From Streptomyces sp. DSM 15324 (GTDB lineage: Bacteria; Actinomycetota; Actinomycetes; Streptomycetales; Streptomycetaceae): DNA of 64,000 bases. Under the pieces are notes generated by a model. It was given only the letters and a program-made list of their open reading frames with translations, did not search any database and was not told the DNA's origin. Where the stretch lies: contig NZ_KQ949028.1 in NCBI RefSeq assembly GCF_001514285.1, forward strand, positions 442,877-506,876. Reading direction: 5' to 3'. Below are positions 42,423 through 52,288 of this stretch, piece after piece (the first letter of the stretch is position 1; each line of letters opens with the position of its first letter). The translations under genes and the position numbers were made by a program.

Positions 42423-42985
42423 ACGGCATGAGTGACGACAGGTTCGGCGACCGGTTCGACGACCGGTTGGGCGGCAGGTTCGGCGACCGGGCCGACGGCC
42501 GGGTGGACGACGGGCTCAACGACGGCTTCGAGGAGGGTTTCGAGGACGACGAGTTCGACCTCGGGAGCCTGGAGGAGGAGCTGCGCCAGACCGTGGCCAT
42601 CCTCGATCCGGTCCCGGCTGAGCTGCGCCGGATCGCCGTCGAGGCGTACGCGCTGCACGACCTGGACGCCCGGGTCGCCGAGTTGACCTTCGACTCGCTG
42701 ACCGACGCGATCCCCGTCAGGGGAGCCGGGGACGTACCGCGGATGCTGACCTTCCACAGCGGTGGCCTCACGGTCGACGTGGAGGTGTCCGAGGACGGCC
42801 TGCTGGGGCAGCTGCTGCCGCCGCAGTCCGCGTCGGTCGAGGTCCTGCACGGCCCGCGCGCGGGGGCCGCGCTCACCGCCGACGCCATGGGCCGCTTCGC
42901 CTGCCCCACCCCGCCCACCGGCCCGTTCGCCCTGCGGCTGCGGACCGGCGGCGAGGTGGTCGTCACGGAGTGGATGCGGGCCTGA
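42419..42985 (+). CDS. Unknown protein with N-terminal tetrapeptide repeats, coupled to sigma factor
   Basis: 188-aa protein of no recognised family. The first 45 residues are charged tetrapeptide-like repeats (FGDR FDDR LGGR FGDR ADGR), then an acidic run (EEGFEDDEFDLGSLEEEL). The C-terminal 140 residues look like a helix-plus-beta-sandwich domain (ELRRIAVEAYALHDLDARVA; RMLTFHSGGLTVDVEVSEDG; FALRLRTGGEVVVTEWMR). The GTG at 42419 overlaps the sigma stop and has a GGGAG site; the ATG at 42428 is the alternative. It could be a sigma-binding regulator or a protease substrate; both are inference from coupling to the sigma gene. Confidence 0.82.
   Translation: MNGMSDDRFGDRFDDRLGGRFGDRADGRVDDGLNDGFEEGFEDDEFDLGSLEEELRQTVAILDPVPAELRRIAVEAYALHDLDARVAELTFDSLTDAIPVRGAGDVPRMLTFHSGGLTVDVEVSEDGLLGQLLPPQSASVEVLHGPRAGAALTADAMGRFACPTPPTGPFALRLRTGGEVVVTEWMRA
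42443..42535 (+). repeat. 12-bp-periodic coding repeat at the 5' end of the unknown gene
   Basis: Imperfect repetition of TTCGGCGACCGG / TTCGACGACCGG / TTGGGCGGCAGG-type units gives the hydrophobic-x-Asp/Gly-Arg tetrapeptide series. The period is visible through roughly eight units and decays into an acidic stretch. Confidence 0.7.
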
Positions 42986-43000
42986 CCGGGACGGCCGCCC

Positions 43001-43801
43001 TCAGGAGACGGCGTCCACCAGGGCCGCGAGGGCCGCGGCCAGCCGGGGCAGTCCCGCCCCGGCCGGCCCGCCCGGCTCGCTCATGTAGGTGTCCCGCCGG
43101 ATCTCGACCATCAGCGCGGACACCGCGGGCTCGCGCCCGTAGTGCTCCAGCGGGACGTACGTCCCGGCGAACGGACTGTCCAGCCCGGTCCGCCCGACGC
43201 CCGCGAACGCGGCCCGCGCGGCGGCGAGCAGTTCCGGCGGGGTGTGGAAGGCGTCGGTGCCCAGACAGACCGGCGGACGCGACCCCGCGCCGTGCAGCTC
43301 GTAGGGCAGCCGCTCGGTCGGATACGAGTGCACGTCGACCACGACCGCCCGCCCGACGGCCGCGAGCCGCTCCCGCACCGCCTCGGTCATGGCGTCGGCG
43401 TACGGCCGGAAGTAGCGCTCGACCAGCGGCCCGGGGTCGTGGCCGTCGCCCCGCAGTGCCTCCCCGTGCGTGGTCCGCGTGTACACGGCGCCCATCCCCA
43501 CGGCCCGCATCTCCTCCCGCTCGTCCGGGAACCGCTCCGGATCGACGACCAGCCGCGACAGCCGGTTGACGAACCGCCAGGGCGTCACCTCCGCCAGCCG
43601 GGCCGCCTCCCCGGCGATCGCGTCGGTGTGCGCGTCGGTGATGTGGTCCAGCTCCCGCTCCAGCGCCGCGTCGTCGAGCACGATGCCCGCCCGCACCCCG
43701 GCCGGTATCTCCCGCGCCGCGTGCGGCACATGCAGGATCACCGGCGAGGCGGCCGCTCCGGGGAGGAGGGCGAAGGAGGGGGCGGCTGCGGCAGGGGGCA
43801 T
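43001..43801 (-). CDS. N-formylglutamate amidohydrolase-family protein
   Basis: 266-aa zinc hydrolase of the HutG2/FGase family. The N-terminal VILHVPHAAREIP and the central VVVDVHSYP carry likely metal-binding histidines and aspartate; LGTDAFHTPPELL and SALMVEIRRDTYM are further family segments. It would release formate from N-formylglutamate or a related N-formyl amino acid. ATG at 43801 after CGGAG; the frame extends to 43858 but without a ribosome site. No histidine-utilisation genes are adjacent, so it may work on other N-formyl substrates. Confidence 0.85.
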   Translation of the reverse strand: MPPAAAAPSFALLPGAAASPVILHVPHAAREIPAGVRAGIVLDDAALERELDHITDAHTDAIAGEAARLAEVTPWRFVNRLSRLVVDPERFPDEREEMRAVGMGAVYTRTTHGEALRGDGHDPGPLVERYFRPYADAMTEAVRERLAAVGRAVVVDVHSYPTERLPYELHGAGSRPPVCLGTDAFHTPPELLAAARAAFAGVGRTGLDSPFAGTYVPLEHYGREPAVSALMVEIRRDTYMSEPGGPAGAGLPRLAAALAALVDAVS

Positions 43802-43899
43802 CGGGCGGCTCCGGGGCGTTGTCGGTGGTGTGCTGCATGATCGGTGGTGTGGCTGCACCAGCCATCACAACACGACGGGGCGCGCGGGCGGGGACGGGC

Positions 43900-44240
43900 A
43901 TGGCAGTGACGAACGAGCAGGTGGCGGGGCACGCGTTCCTGAAGGCGCTGTACCGGGACGCCTCCTACCCCGACCCCGTCGTGGACCGCGGCCGGGCCGT
44001 CCTGCTCCGCCTGTGCGAGCGCGTCGAGGCGGAGCGGCCCGCGGACCTCGACGGGCTGTACACCCTGACGCATGCCGCGACCGAGGAGTTCAACGAGCTC
44101 CAGGACGCCTTCTGGGAGGCCGGCAGCGAGATCGAGACGGTGGCCCGGGAGGAGAGAGCCGAGGACTTCTGGTTCGTCGCCCGGGCCTACGGCTTCGCCG
44201 ACGCGGACTGGAAGAGCTCATCGCCACCCGGGACTGGTGA
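43900..44240 (+). pseudogene. DUF5713-like small protein with C-terminal frameshift
   Basis: The ATG at 43900 opens a good coding frame (MAVTNEQVAGHAFLKALYRD ... EDFWFVARAYGFADADW). After the Trp codon 44209-44211 the frame runs into antisense sequence of metX for hundreds of codons. Adding one base there restores the natural ending DWEELIATRDW and the TGA at 44238-44240. One G missing from a GGGAAG run (44210-44214) explains this. Family assignment to DUF5713 is from memory. The loss affects only the last 11 residues, so a real mutation or a sequencing error are equally possible. The restored 3' end overlaps convergent metX by 23 bp. Confidence 0.7.
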
Positions 44241-45384
44241 CCGCCGGCCCGAGGATCTCCCGCACGAGCGCGGCGACCTGGTCCGTCTCGATCAGGAACC
44301 CGTCGTGGCCGTACGGCGACCCGATCACCCGGAGCCGGTCGGCGGACGGGATCAGGGTCGCCAGCTCGGCCTGCTGGGCGAGCGGATAGAGCCGGTCGGA
44401 GTCCACGCCGGCCACCAGGGTGGGCGCGCTCACCCGGCGCAGGGCCGCCCGCGCCCCGCCCCGGCCCCGGCCGACGTCGTGCGCGTTCATCGCCTCGGAC
44501 AGCACCACATAGCTGGCCGCGTCGAACCGCCGTACCAGCTTGGCCGCGTGGTGGTCGAGATACGAGCCCACCTGGTAGCGCCCGCCCCGCCAGGGGTCCT
44601 CGCTTCCCTGGGGCGCACGGCCGAAGCGGGTCTCCAGCTCCGGCTCGCTGCGGTAGGTGACATGGGCGAGCCGGCGGGCGAGACCGAGCCCGGTGTGGGG
44701 GCCGCGGCCGGTGTCGTGGTAGTCGCCGCCCTGCCAGTGCGGGTCGGCGCGCACGGCCCCGGTCTGGATCTGCGCCCAGGCGATCTGCTCCGCGCTCGCC
44801 GCCGCCGTGGTGGCGAGCAGCAGCAGGGCGCCGACGCGCTCGGGGCGGGACACGGCCCACTCCACCGCCCGCATCCCGCCCATCGAGCCGCCGACGACCA
44901 GCGCCCAGCGCGCCACGCCGAGGGCGTCCGCGAGGTGCGCCTCGGCGGCGACCTGGTCGCGCTGGGTCAGGAAGGGGAAGGACCCGCCCCAGCTGCGGCG
45001 CCCGTCGGGACGCGCCGAGGCCGGGCCCGTACTGCCCTGACAGCCGCCGAGCACATTGGGCGCGACGACGAACCACTGGTCGGTGTCCAGCGGCCGCCCC
45101 GGACCGACCAGGGCGTCCCACCAGCCGGCCGTCGGATGCCCCGGTCCGGCCGCCCCCGCGACATGGCTGTCCCCGGTGAGCGCGTGCAGGACCAGGACGG
45201 CGTTGGAGGCGTCGGGGGCGAGGCTGCCCCAGGTCTCGAACGCCAGCCGGACGCCCGGCAGTTCACCGCCGGCCTCCAGGGCGAGGGGCCGCTCGGCCCG
45301 GTACCAGCGCCGCCGCCCCGGCGGGTCCCCCTCCCGCCAGGCCCCGGTGGCCGGCGGCAGGGCGACCTCCTTCGGCAGCGTCAC
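44218..45384 (-). CDS. metX: Homoserine O-acetyltransferase
   Basis: 388-aa alpha/beta-hydrolase-fold acyltransferase forming O-acetyl-L-homoserine from homoserine and acetyl-CoA in methionine synthesis. The nucleophile elbow is VVGGSMGGM; NVLGGCQGSTGP is the characteristic oxyanion-region motif; the catalytic Asp and His are in AGVDSDRLYPLAQQ and SPYGHDGFLIET. GTG start immediately follows the metY stop (TAG-GTG), so the pair is one operon with metY first. The sequence cannot by itself distinguish acetyl- from succinyl-transferase activity. Confidence 0.94.
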   Translation of the reverse strand: MTLPKEVALPPATGAWREGDPPGRRRWYRAERPLALEAGGELPGVRLAFETWGSLAPDASNAVLVLHALTGDSHVAGAAGPGHPTAGWWDALVGPGRPLDTDQWFVVAPNVLGGCQGSTGPASARPDGRRSWGGSFPFLTQRDQVAAEAHLADALGVARWALVVGGSMGGMRAVEWAVSRPERVGALLLLATTAAASAEQIAWAQIQTGAVRADPHWQGGDYHDTGRGPHTGLGLARRLAHVTYRSEPELETRFGRAPQGSEDPWRGGRYQVGSYLDHHAAKLVRRFDAASYVVLSEAMNAHDVGRGRGGARAALRRVSAPTLVAGVDSDRLYPLAQQAELATLIPSADRLRVIGSPYGHDGFLIETDQVAALVREILGPAVTSPGWR

Positions 45385-46695
45385 CTAGGCGCCCTTGGCG
45401 GCGCGGAAACCGGCCTCCAGGTCGGCCTTGAGATCGGCGAGGTTCTCGATGCCGACCGACAGCCGCACCAGGCCCGGGGAGGTCCCGGTCGCCGCCAGCT
45501 GCTCCTCGTCGAGCTGGCTGTGGGTCGTGGAGGCCGGGTGGATGATCAGGCTGCGCACATCGCCGATGTTCGCCAGATGGCTGAACAGCTCCACCGCGTC
45601 CACGAACCGCTTGCCCGCCTCGATGCCGTCCCGCAGCTCGAAGGAGACGATCGCGCCCGCGCCCTGCGGCAGGTACCTGCGGCCCGCGTCGTACCACGGG
45701 CTGGACTCCAGGCCCGCGTAGTGGACGGCGGCGACCTCGTCCCGCTGCTCCAGCCACTCGGCGAGCGCCAGCGCGTTCGCCGAGTGCCGCTCGATGCGCA
45801 GGCTCAGCGTCTCCACCCCCTGGAGCAGCAGGAACGCCGAGTGCGGGGAGAGCGCCGGACCGAGGTCGCGCAGCAGCTGCACCCGCAGCTTGATCGCGTA
45901 CGCGCCCGGGCCGAGCGCCGGCCAGTAGCGCAGGCCGTGGTAGCTGGGGTCGGGCTCGCTGAAGTCGGGGAAGCGCTCCGGGTGCGCGCCGAAGTCGAAG
46001 GTGCCGGCGTCCACCACCACACCGGCGATCGTGGTGCCGTGTCCGCCGAGGAACTTGGTCGCCGAGTGCACGACGACGTCCGCGCCGTGCTCGATCGGCC
46101 GCACCAGGTAGGGCGTCGGCACGGTGTTGTCCACGATGAGCGGGACACCCGCCGCGTGCGCCACGTCCGCGACCGCGCGGATGTCGAGGACGTTGCCGCG
46201 CGGATTGCCCAGCGACTCCGCGAACAGCGCCTTGGTGTTCGGCCGGATCGCCGCCCGCCAGGCCTCTGCGTCGTCCGGGTCGTCCACGAACGACACCTCG
46301 ATGCCGAACCTCGGCAGGGTGTGCCGCAGCAGGTTGTACGTGCCGCCGTACAGGGACGTGCTGGACACGATGTGGTCGCCCGCGCTCGCCACCGTGAGGA
46401 TCGCGAGGGTCTCCGCCGCCTGCCCGGAGGCCAGCGCGACGGCGGCCACGCCGCCCTCCAGCGCCGCGATCCGCTGTTCGAGGACGTCCTGGGTGGGGTT
46501 GTGGATCCGGGTGTAGATGTTGCCCGGCTCGGCGAGGGCGAACAGGTCGGCGGCGTGCTGGGTGTCCCGGAACACGAAGGACGTGGTCTGGTAGATCGGG
46601 GTGGCGCGGGCGCCGGTGACCGGATCGGGGGCGGCTCCGGCGTGGATCTGCCGGGTCTCGAACGACCAGGCCGAGGGGTCGGACTGCGTGCTCAT
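45385..46695 (-). CDS. metY: O-acetylhomoserine aminocarboxypropyltransferase (sulfhydrylase)
   Basis: 436-aa PLP-dependent Cys/Met metabolism enzyme that condenses O-acetylhomoserine with sulfide to homocysteine. The PLP lysine lies in VVHSATKFLGGHGTT; family motifs include TRIHNPTQDVLEQRIAALEG, ESLGNPRGNVLDI and the C-terminal RLSVGIENLADLKADLEAGF. ATG at 46695; the upstream sequence repeats GAGGAGCAC in tandem, giving two potential ribosome sites. Direct repeats lie about 110 bp upstream. The metYX pair provides direct sulfhydrylation, which fits with the sulfur-acquisition island elsewhere in the window. Confidence 0.95.
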   Translation of the reverse strand: MSTQSDPSAWSFETRQIHAGAAPDPVTGARATPIYQTTSFVFRDTQHAADLFALAEPGNIYTRIHNPTQDVLEQRIAALEGGVAAVALASGQAAETLAILTVASAGDHIVSSTSLYGGTYNLLRHTLPRFGIEVSFVDDPDDAEAWRAAIRPNTKALFAESLGNPRGNVLDIRAVADVAHAAGVPLIVDNTVPTPYLVRPIEHGADVVVHSATKFLGGHGTTIAGVVVDAGTFDFGAHPERFPDFSEPDPSYHGLRYWPALGPGAYAIKLRVQLLRDLGPALSPHSAFLLLQGVETLSLRIERHSANALALAEWLEQRDEVAAVHYAGLESSPWYDAGRRYLPQGAGAIVSFELRDGIEAGKRFVDAVELFSHLANIGDVRSLIIHPASTTHSQLDEEQLAATGTSPGLVRLSVGIENLADLKADLEAGFRAAKGA

Positions 46696-46805
46696 GGTGC
46701 TCCTCGTGCTCCTCGTGCTCTGCGTGCGGGGTGAGAGCGGGGGACGTGCGAGGAGGAAAGCACGGCCGGACGGGCCCGAACCGATCTGTAAAAAACATGA
46801 CATCC

Positions 46806-46830
46806 GACTGACACAGTCGACACGGTCGAC
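46806..46830. promoter_or_regulatory. Direct repeats and small dyad upstream of metY
   Basis: GACTG-ACA-CAGTC (46806-46818) is an inverted repeat, and GACACAGTC, GACACGGTC and GACAC form 9-bp direct repeats through 46830. Position between the icd terminator and metY makes them candidate regulator sites for metYX. Confidence 0.45.
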
Positions 46831-46838
46831 ACAAAAGC

Positions 46839-46872
46839 CGTGCCCCGGCCGGGAGTTGCCGGCCGGGGCACG
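46839..46872 (-). terminator. Intrinsic terminator of icd
   Basis: A 14-bp perfect stem (46839-46852 with 46859-46872) with a 6-nt loop, 17 bp after the icd stop. On the minus strand it is followed by GCTTTTGTG, giving a U run. Confidence 0.9.
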
Positions 46873-46888
46873 GGGGAGCGGGAGCGGG

Positions 46889-49108
<2,220 letters not shown>

Positions 49109-49326
49109 CGGGTGCTCCGCTCCACGTCTGCAACATTGCTCGACATCAAGATATCTCGTGACGCGGGCGGGCTCGACAGGGGTCCGCCGGGGTCCGCTCA
49201 CACCTTCCCGCCGCGATGTCCGCCGTACGGGCAACCGATCGGCCGGATCAGGTGGTCCAGGGGGTAGAGAGTCGACCTCCTCCACCGGCCGGACCGACCA
49301 TCCGGCCGCCCGAGCGAAAGCGGACC

Positions 49327-50892
49327 ATGAGATATCGCACCAGAGTGACGGGCCCCGCCGCGGCCCTCATCGGCACCGCGGCCGTCGTTGTCGGGGGCAA
49401 CACGGCCCAGGCGGCACCCGCGGGCGGCGGCACGGACGGGGCCGGGACGGCACCCGCCCCGGCCCCCGAGACCCTCGGCGACCCGGTCTTCCCGGCCCTC
49501 GGCAACGACGGCTACCGGGTCGCCTCCTACCACCTCGACCTCTCCTACGACGCCACGACCGCCCTGGTCGACGCCACGGCGACGCTGGAGATCCGTACCA
49601 CCCGGTGTCTGTCCCGCCTCTCCCTGGACGCCCTCGGCCTGGACATCGCGTCCGTGAGCGTCGACGGCCGCACGGCACAGTTCGAACAGGTGGACGAGAA
49701 GCTGCGGATCGCGCCGGCCCGCGCGCTGGGCGACCGCGCCCGGGCCACGCTCCGGGTGACCTACACGGCCGACCCGCGCCGCGCCCTCCCGCACACCGCC
49801 TGGGTGCCCACTCCCGACGGGTTCGCGCTGTGCCCGCAGCCCGACTCGGCGCACACCGTGTTCCCCTGCAACGACCACCCGTCCGACAAGGCCGGCCTGA
49901 CCGTCCGCATCACGGTCCCCGCCGCGCTGAAGGCCGTCGCGAGCGGCACCCTGGTGTGCACCGAGAACCTGGCCGGCGACCGGACCGCGTACACCTACCG
50001 CTCCCGCTCCCCGATCGCCACCGAGCTGGTGCAGATCACGGTCGGCGACTACGTCGTCAAGGACCGGCAGGGCCCGCACGGGCTGCCGCTGCGCGACGTC
50101 GTCCCCACCGCCCGGGCCGAGGCCCTGGAGCCCGCGCTCGCCCTGACCCCCGGCCTGGTGGAGTGGCTCGAACAGCGCCTCGGCGCCTACCCCTTCGAGA
50201 CGTACGGCCTGCTGCCCTGCAACTCGGACGACCCGGCCGCCTTCGACTTCACCGGCCTGGAGACCCAGACCCTCACCCTGTACAAGCCGAACTTCCTGCT
50301 CCAGGCGGAGCCGAAGATCGGCTCGCACATGATGCACGAGCTGGTCCACTCCTACTTCGGCAACAGCGTCTCCCCCGCCACCTGGGCCGACCTCTGGCTC
50401 AACGAGGGACACGCCGACTTCTACGGACTGCTCTACCGCTACGAGCGCGGCTGGCCGGACTCGCTGGGCCTGACCACGCTCGAGGCCCGGATGAAGGACA
50501 CGTACGCCCGCGGCGACCAGTGGCGGCGCAGCTCGGGCCCCGTCGCCGCCCCGAACGCGGCCAACCTCTTCGACAGCCAGCGCTACCTGGGCGGCGTCCT
50601 CGTCCTGTACGCCCTGCGGCAACTGATCGGCGAGGACGCCTTCCACGCGGTGGAGCGGGCGTTCCTGGCCCGTTTCCGCAACTCCGCCGCGTCCACGGAC
50701 GACTACATCGCCGTCGCCTGCGAGGTCTCCGGCCAGGACGTCTCCGGATTCCTGCGCGACTGGCTGTACGGCACGAGCACCCCGAGGATGCCCGGCCACC
50801 CGGACTGGACGGTCACCCCGGTGCCCCCGTCCCTCACCGCCCCGCGCAGGAACTCCGGGGCCCGCCGGCACGAGAACTCGGCGACGCTGTAG
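49327..50892 (+). CDS. Secreted M1-family zinc aminopeptidase
   Basis: 521-aa metallopeptidase with a signal peptide (RYRTRVTGPAAALIGTAAVV, cleavage near AQA-AP). The zinc site is HELVH with the third ligand Glu in NEGHADF 18 residues later. The exopeptidase GAMEN motif appears as GLETQ, keeping the glutamate that binds the substrate amino group. An N-terminal beta domain (VASYHLDLSYDATTALVDAT) matches M1 peptidases; the C-terminal helical domain is short, as in secreted streptomycete members. ATG at 49327 fits the signal peptide. Likely role is extracellular peptide utilisation. Confidence 0.92.
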   Translation: MRYRTRVTGPAAALIGTAAVVVGGNTAQAAPAGGGTDGAGTAPAPAPETLGDPVFPALGNDGYRVASYHLDLSYDATTALVDATATLEIRTTRCLSRLSLDALGLDIASVSVDGRTAQFEQVDEKLRIAPARALGDRARATLRVTYTADPRRALPHTAWVPTPDGFALCPQPDSAHTVFPCNDHPSDKAGLTVRITVPAALKAVASGTLVCTENLAGDRTAYTYRSRSPIATELVQITVGDYVVKDRQGPHGLPLRDVVPTARAEALEPALALTPGLVEWLEQRLGAYPFETYGLLPCNSDDPAAFDFTGLETQTLTLYKPNFLLQAEPKIGSHMMHELVHSYFGNSVSPATWADLWLNEGHADFYGLLYRYERGWPDSLGLTTLEARMKDTYARGDQWRRSSGPVAAPNAANLFDSQRYLGGVLVLYALRQLIGEDAFHAVERAFLARFRNSAASTDDYIAVACEVSGQDVSGFLRDWLYGTSTPRMPGHPDWTVTPVPPSLTAPRRNSGARRHENSATL

Positions 50893-50897
50893 GGCCG

Positions 50898-50943
50898 GTC
50901 GTCCGGATCACGTCGGCTGGGCCGCCATCATGATCCGAACGAC
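50898..50943. terminator. Bidirectional terminator between aminopeptidase and MscS genes
   Basis: GTCGTCCGGATCA (50898-50910) pairs with TGATCCGAACGAC (50931-50943), 12 of 13 bases, with a 20-nt loop, in the gap between convergent stops at 50892 and 50958. Confidence 0.65.
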
Positions 50944-50957
50944 GGTTTGGTTCCGGG

Positions 50958-52058
50958 TCAGTTGTCGAGGCGGGCGGGGGAGCCTCCGTCCGCCTCGACG
51001 GCGCCGGTCCGCTGCTGCGGGATCACGACCGCGCCCTGCTGGAGCGAGATGTTGCGGGCCGGGGCCGGGACCCGGATGCCCTCCTCGCGGTAGCGCCGGT
51101 GCAGCCGCTTGATGAACTCGTGCTTGATCCGGTACTGGTCGCTGAACTCGCCGACGCCCAGGATCACCGTGAAGCCGATCCGGGAGTCGCCGAAGGTGTG
51201 GAAGCGCACGGCCGGTTCATGGTCCGGAACCGCGCCGGCGATCTCCTTCATCACCTCGGCGACCACCTCCATGGTCACCCGCTCCACGTGCTCCAGATCG
51301 CTGTCGTAGGCCACGCCCACCTGCACCAGGACCGTCAACTTCTGCTCGGGGCGCATGAAGTTGGTCATGTTGGCCTTGGCGAGCTGCCCGTTGGGAATCA
51401 CGATCAGGTTGTTGGACAGCGCCCGGACCGTGGTCTGACGCCAGTTGATGTCCTCGACGTACCCTTCCTCGCCGCTGCTCAGCTGGATGTAGTCACCGGG
51501 CTGCACGGTCTTCGAGGCGAGGATGTGGATGCCCGCGAACAGGTTGGCGAGGGTGTCCTGGAGGGCCAGCGCCACGGCCAGACCGCCGACGCCCAGCGCG
51601 GTGAGCATCGGGGCTATGGAGATGCCGAGCGACTGGAGCATCACCAGGAAGCCGATGGCCAGCACGAGCACGCGTGTGATGTTCACGAAGATCGTGGCGG
51701 AGCCGGCCACTCCGGACCGGGACTGGGTCACCGCCTGCACCAGACCGGCGATCACGCGGGCCGCCGACACCGTCACCACGAAGATCAGCAGCACCGTCAG
51801 GCACTGGTTCACGGTGTGCTGGACCGCCTTCGTCAGCGGCAGCACCGCCGCCGCGGCCGCCGCGCCGCCCGCGATCGCCGCCCACGGGACCACCGTGCGC
51901 AGCGCGTCCACGATGACGTCGTCGCCGCTCCACCGGGTGCGCTTGGCGTGCTTGCCCAGCCAGCGCAGCAGCGTGCGGGACAGGAAGGCCACGAGGAACC
52001 CGGTGGCCAGGGCGATCCCGGCGAGGACGAGGTCGTCCAGGGTCAGCGCGCGGTTCAC
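50958..52058 (-). CDS. MscS-family mechanosensitive ion channel
   Basis: 366-aa membrane protein with about four to five TM helices (LVLAGIALATGFLVAFLSRT; VNQCLTVLLIFVVTVSAARV; TRVLVLAIGFLVMLQSLGIS). The pore helix and start of the beta domain read ALGVGGLAVALALQDTLANL, the MscS TM3 signature, followed by GDYIQLSSGEEGYVEDINWR. The C-terminal cytoplasmic domain is complete. It would release solutes on hypo-osmotic shock. GTG start at 52058. About 230 bp upstream separate it from the next gene on the same strand. Confidence 0.92.
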   Translation of the reverse strand: MNRALTLDDLVLAGIALATGFLVAFLSRTLLRWLGKHAKRTRWSGDDVIVDALRTVVPWAAIAGGAAAAAAVLPLTKAVQHTVNQCLTVLLIFVVTVSAARVIAGLVQAVTQSRSGVAGSATIFVNITRVLVLAIGFLVMLQSLGISIAPMLTALGVGGLAVALALQDTLANLFAGIHILASKTVQPGDYIQLSSGEEGYVEDINWRQTTVRALSNNLIVIPNGQLAKANMTNFMRPEQKLTVLVQVGVAYDSDLEHVERVTMEVVAEVMKEIAGAVPDHEPAVRFHTFGDSRIGFTVILGVGEFSDQYRIKHEFIKRLHRRYREEGIRVPAPARNISLQQGAVVIPQQRTGAVEADGGSPARLDN

Positions 52059-52288
52059 CGGTCACCGCCGGCGGTTCGCTCCGCGGGGTGGGCGAAGACG
52101 CCCGCCGACGGCCGGATGTGAAGTCTCGTCACGAAGTCACCTGCTTGCTCACGGGATGTGCGGTCGTGCCCGTCCGTGAACGGGCACGGTCGTCCATCCT
52201 GCCGTATGGGGCACGGCGGTTCGCAACGCCGGGGACGTCCGGGGCGGCGACTTCCGGGCATGGGCCCGGGCCCGCCCGCACGGGGCGC

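Noticed and set aside
37452..42985. Type III-E CRISPR or other CRISPR association of the TPR-CHAT gene
   Set aside because: No spaced direct repeats, Cas genes or effector are present; only the CHAT and sigma components resemble that system.
43900..46734. An apparent long protein starting with the DUF5713-like gene and running opposite metX and metY
   Set aside because: Only the first roughly 104 codons look coding; the rest is antisense to two clear enzymes and results from a one-base frameshift.
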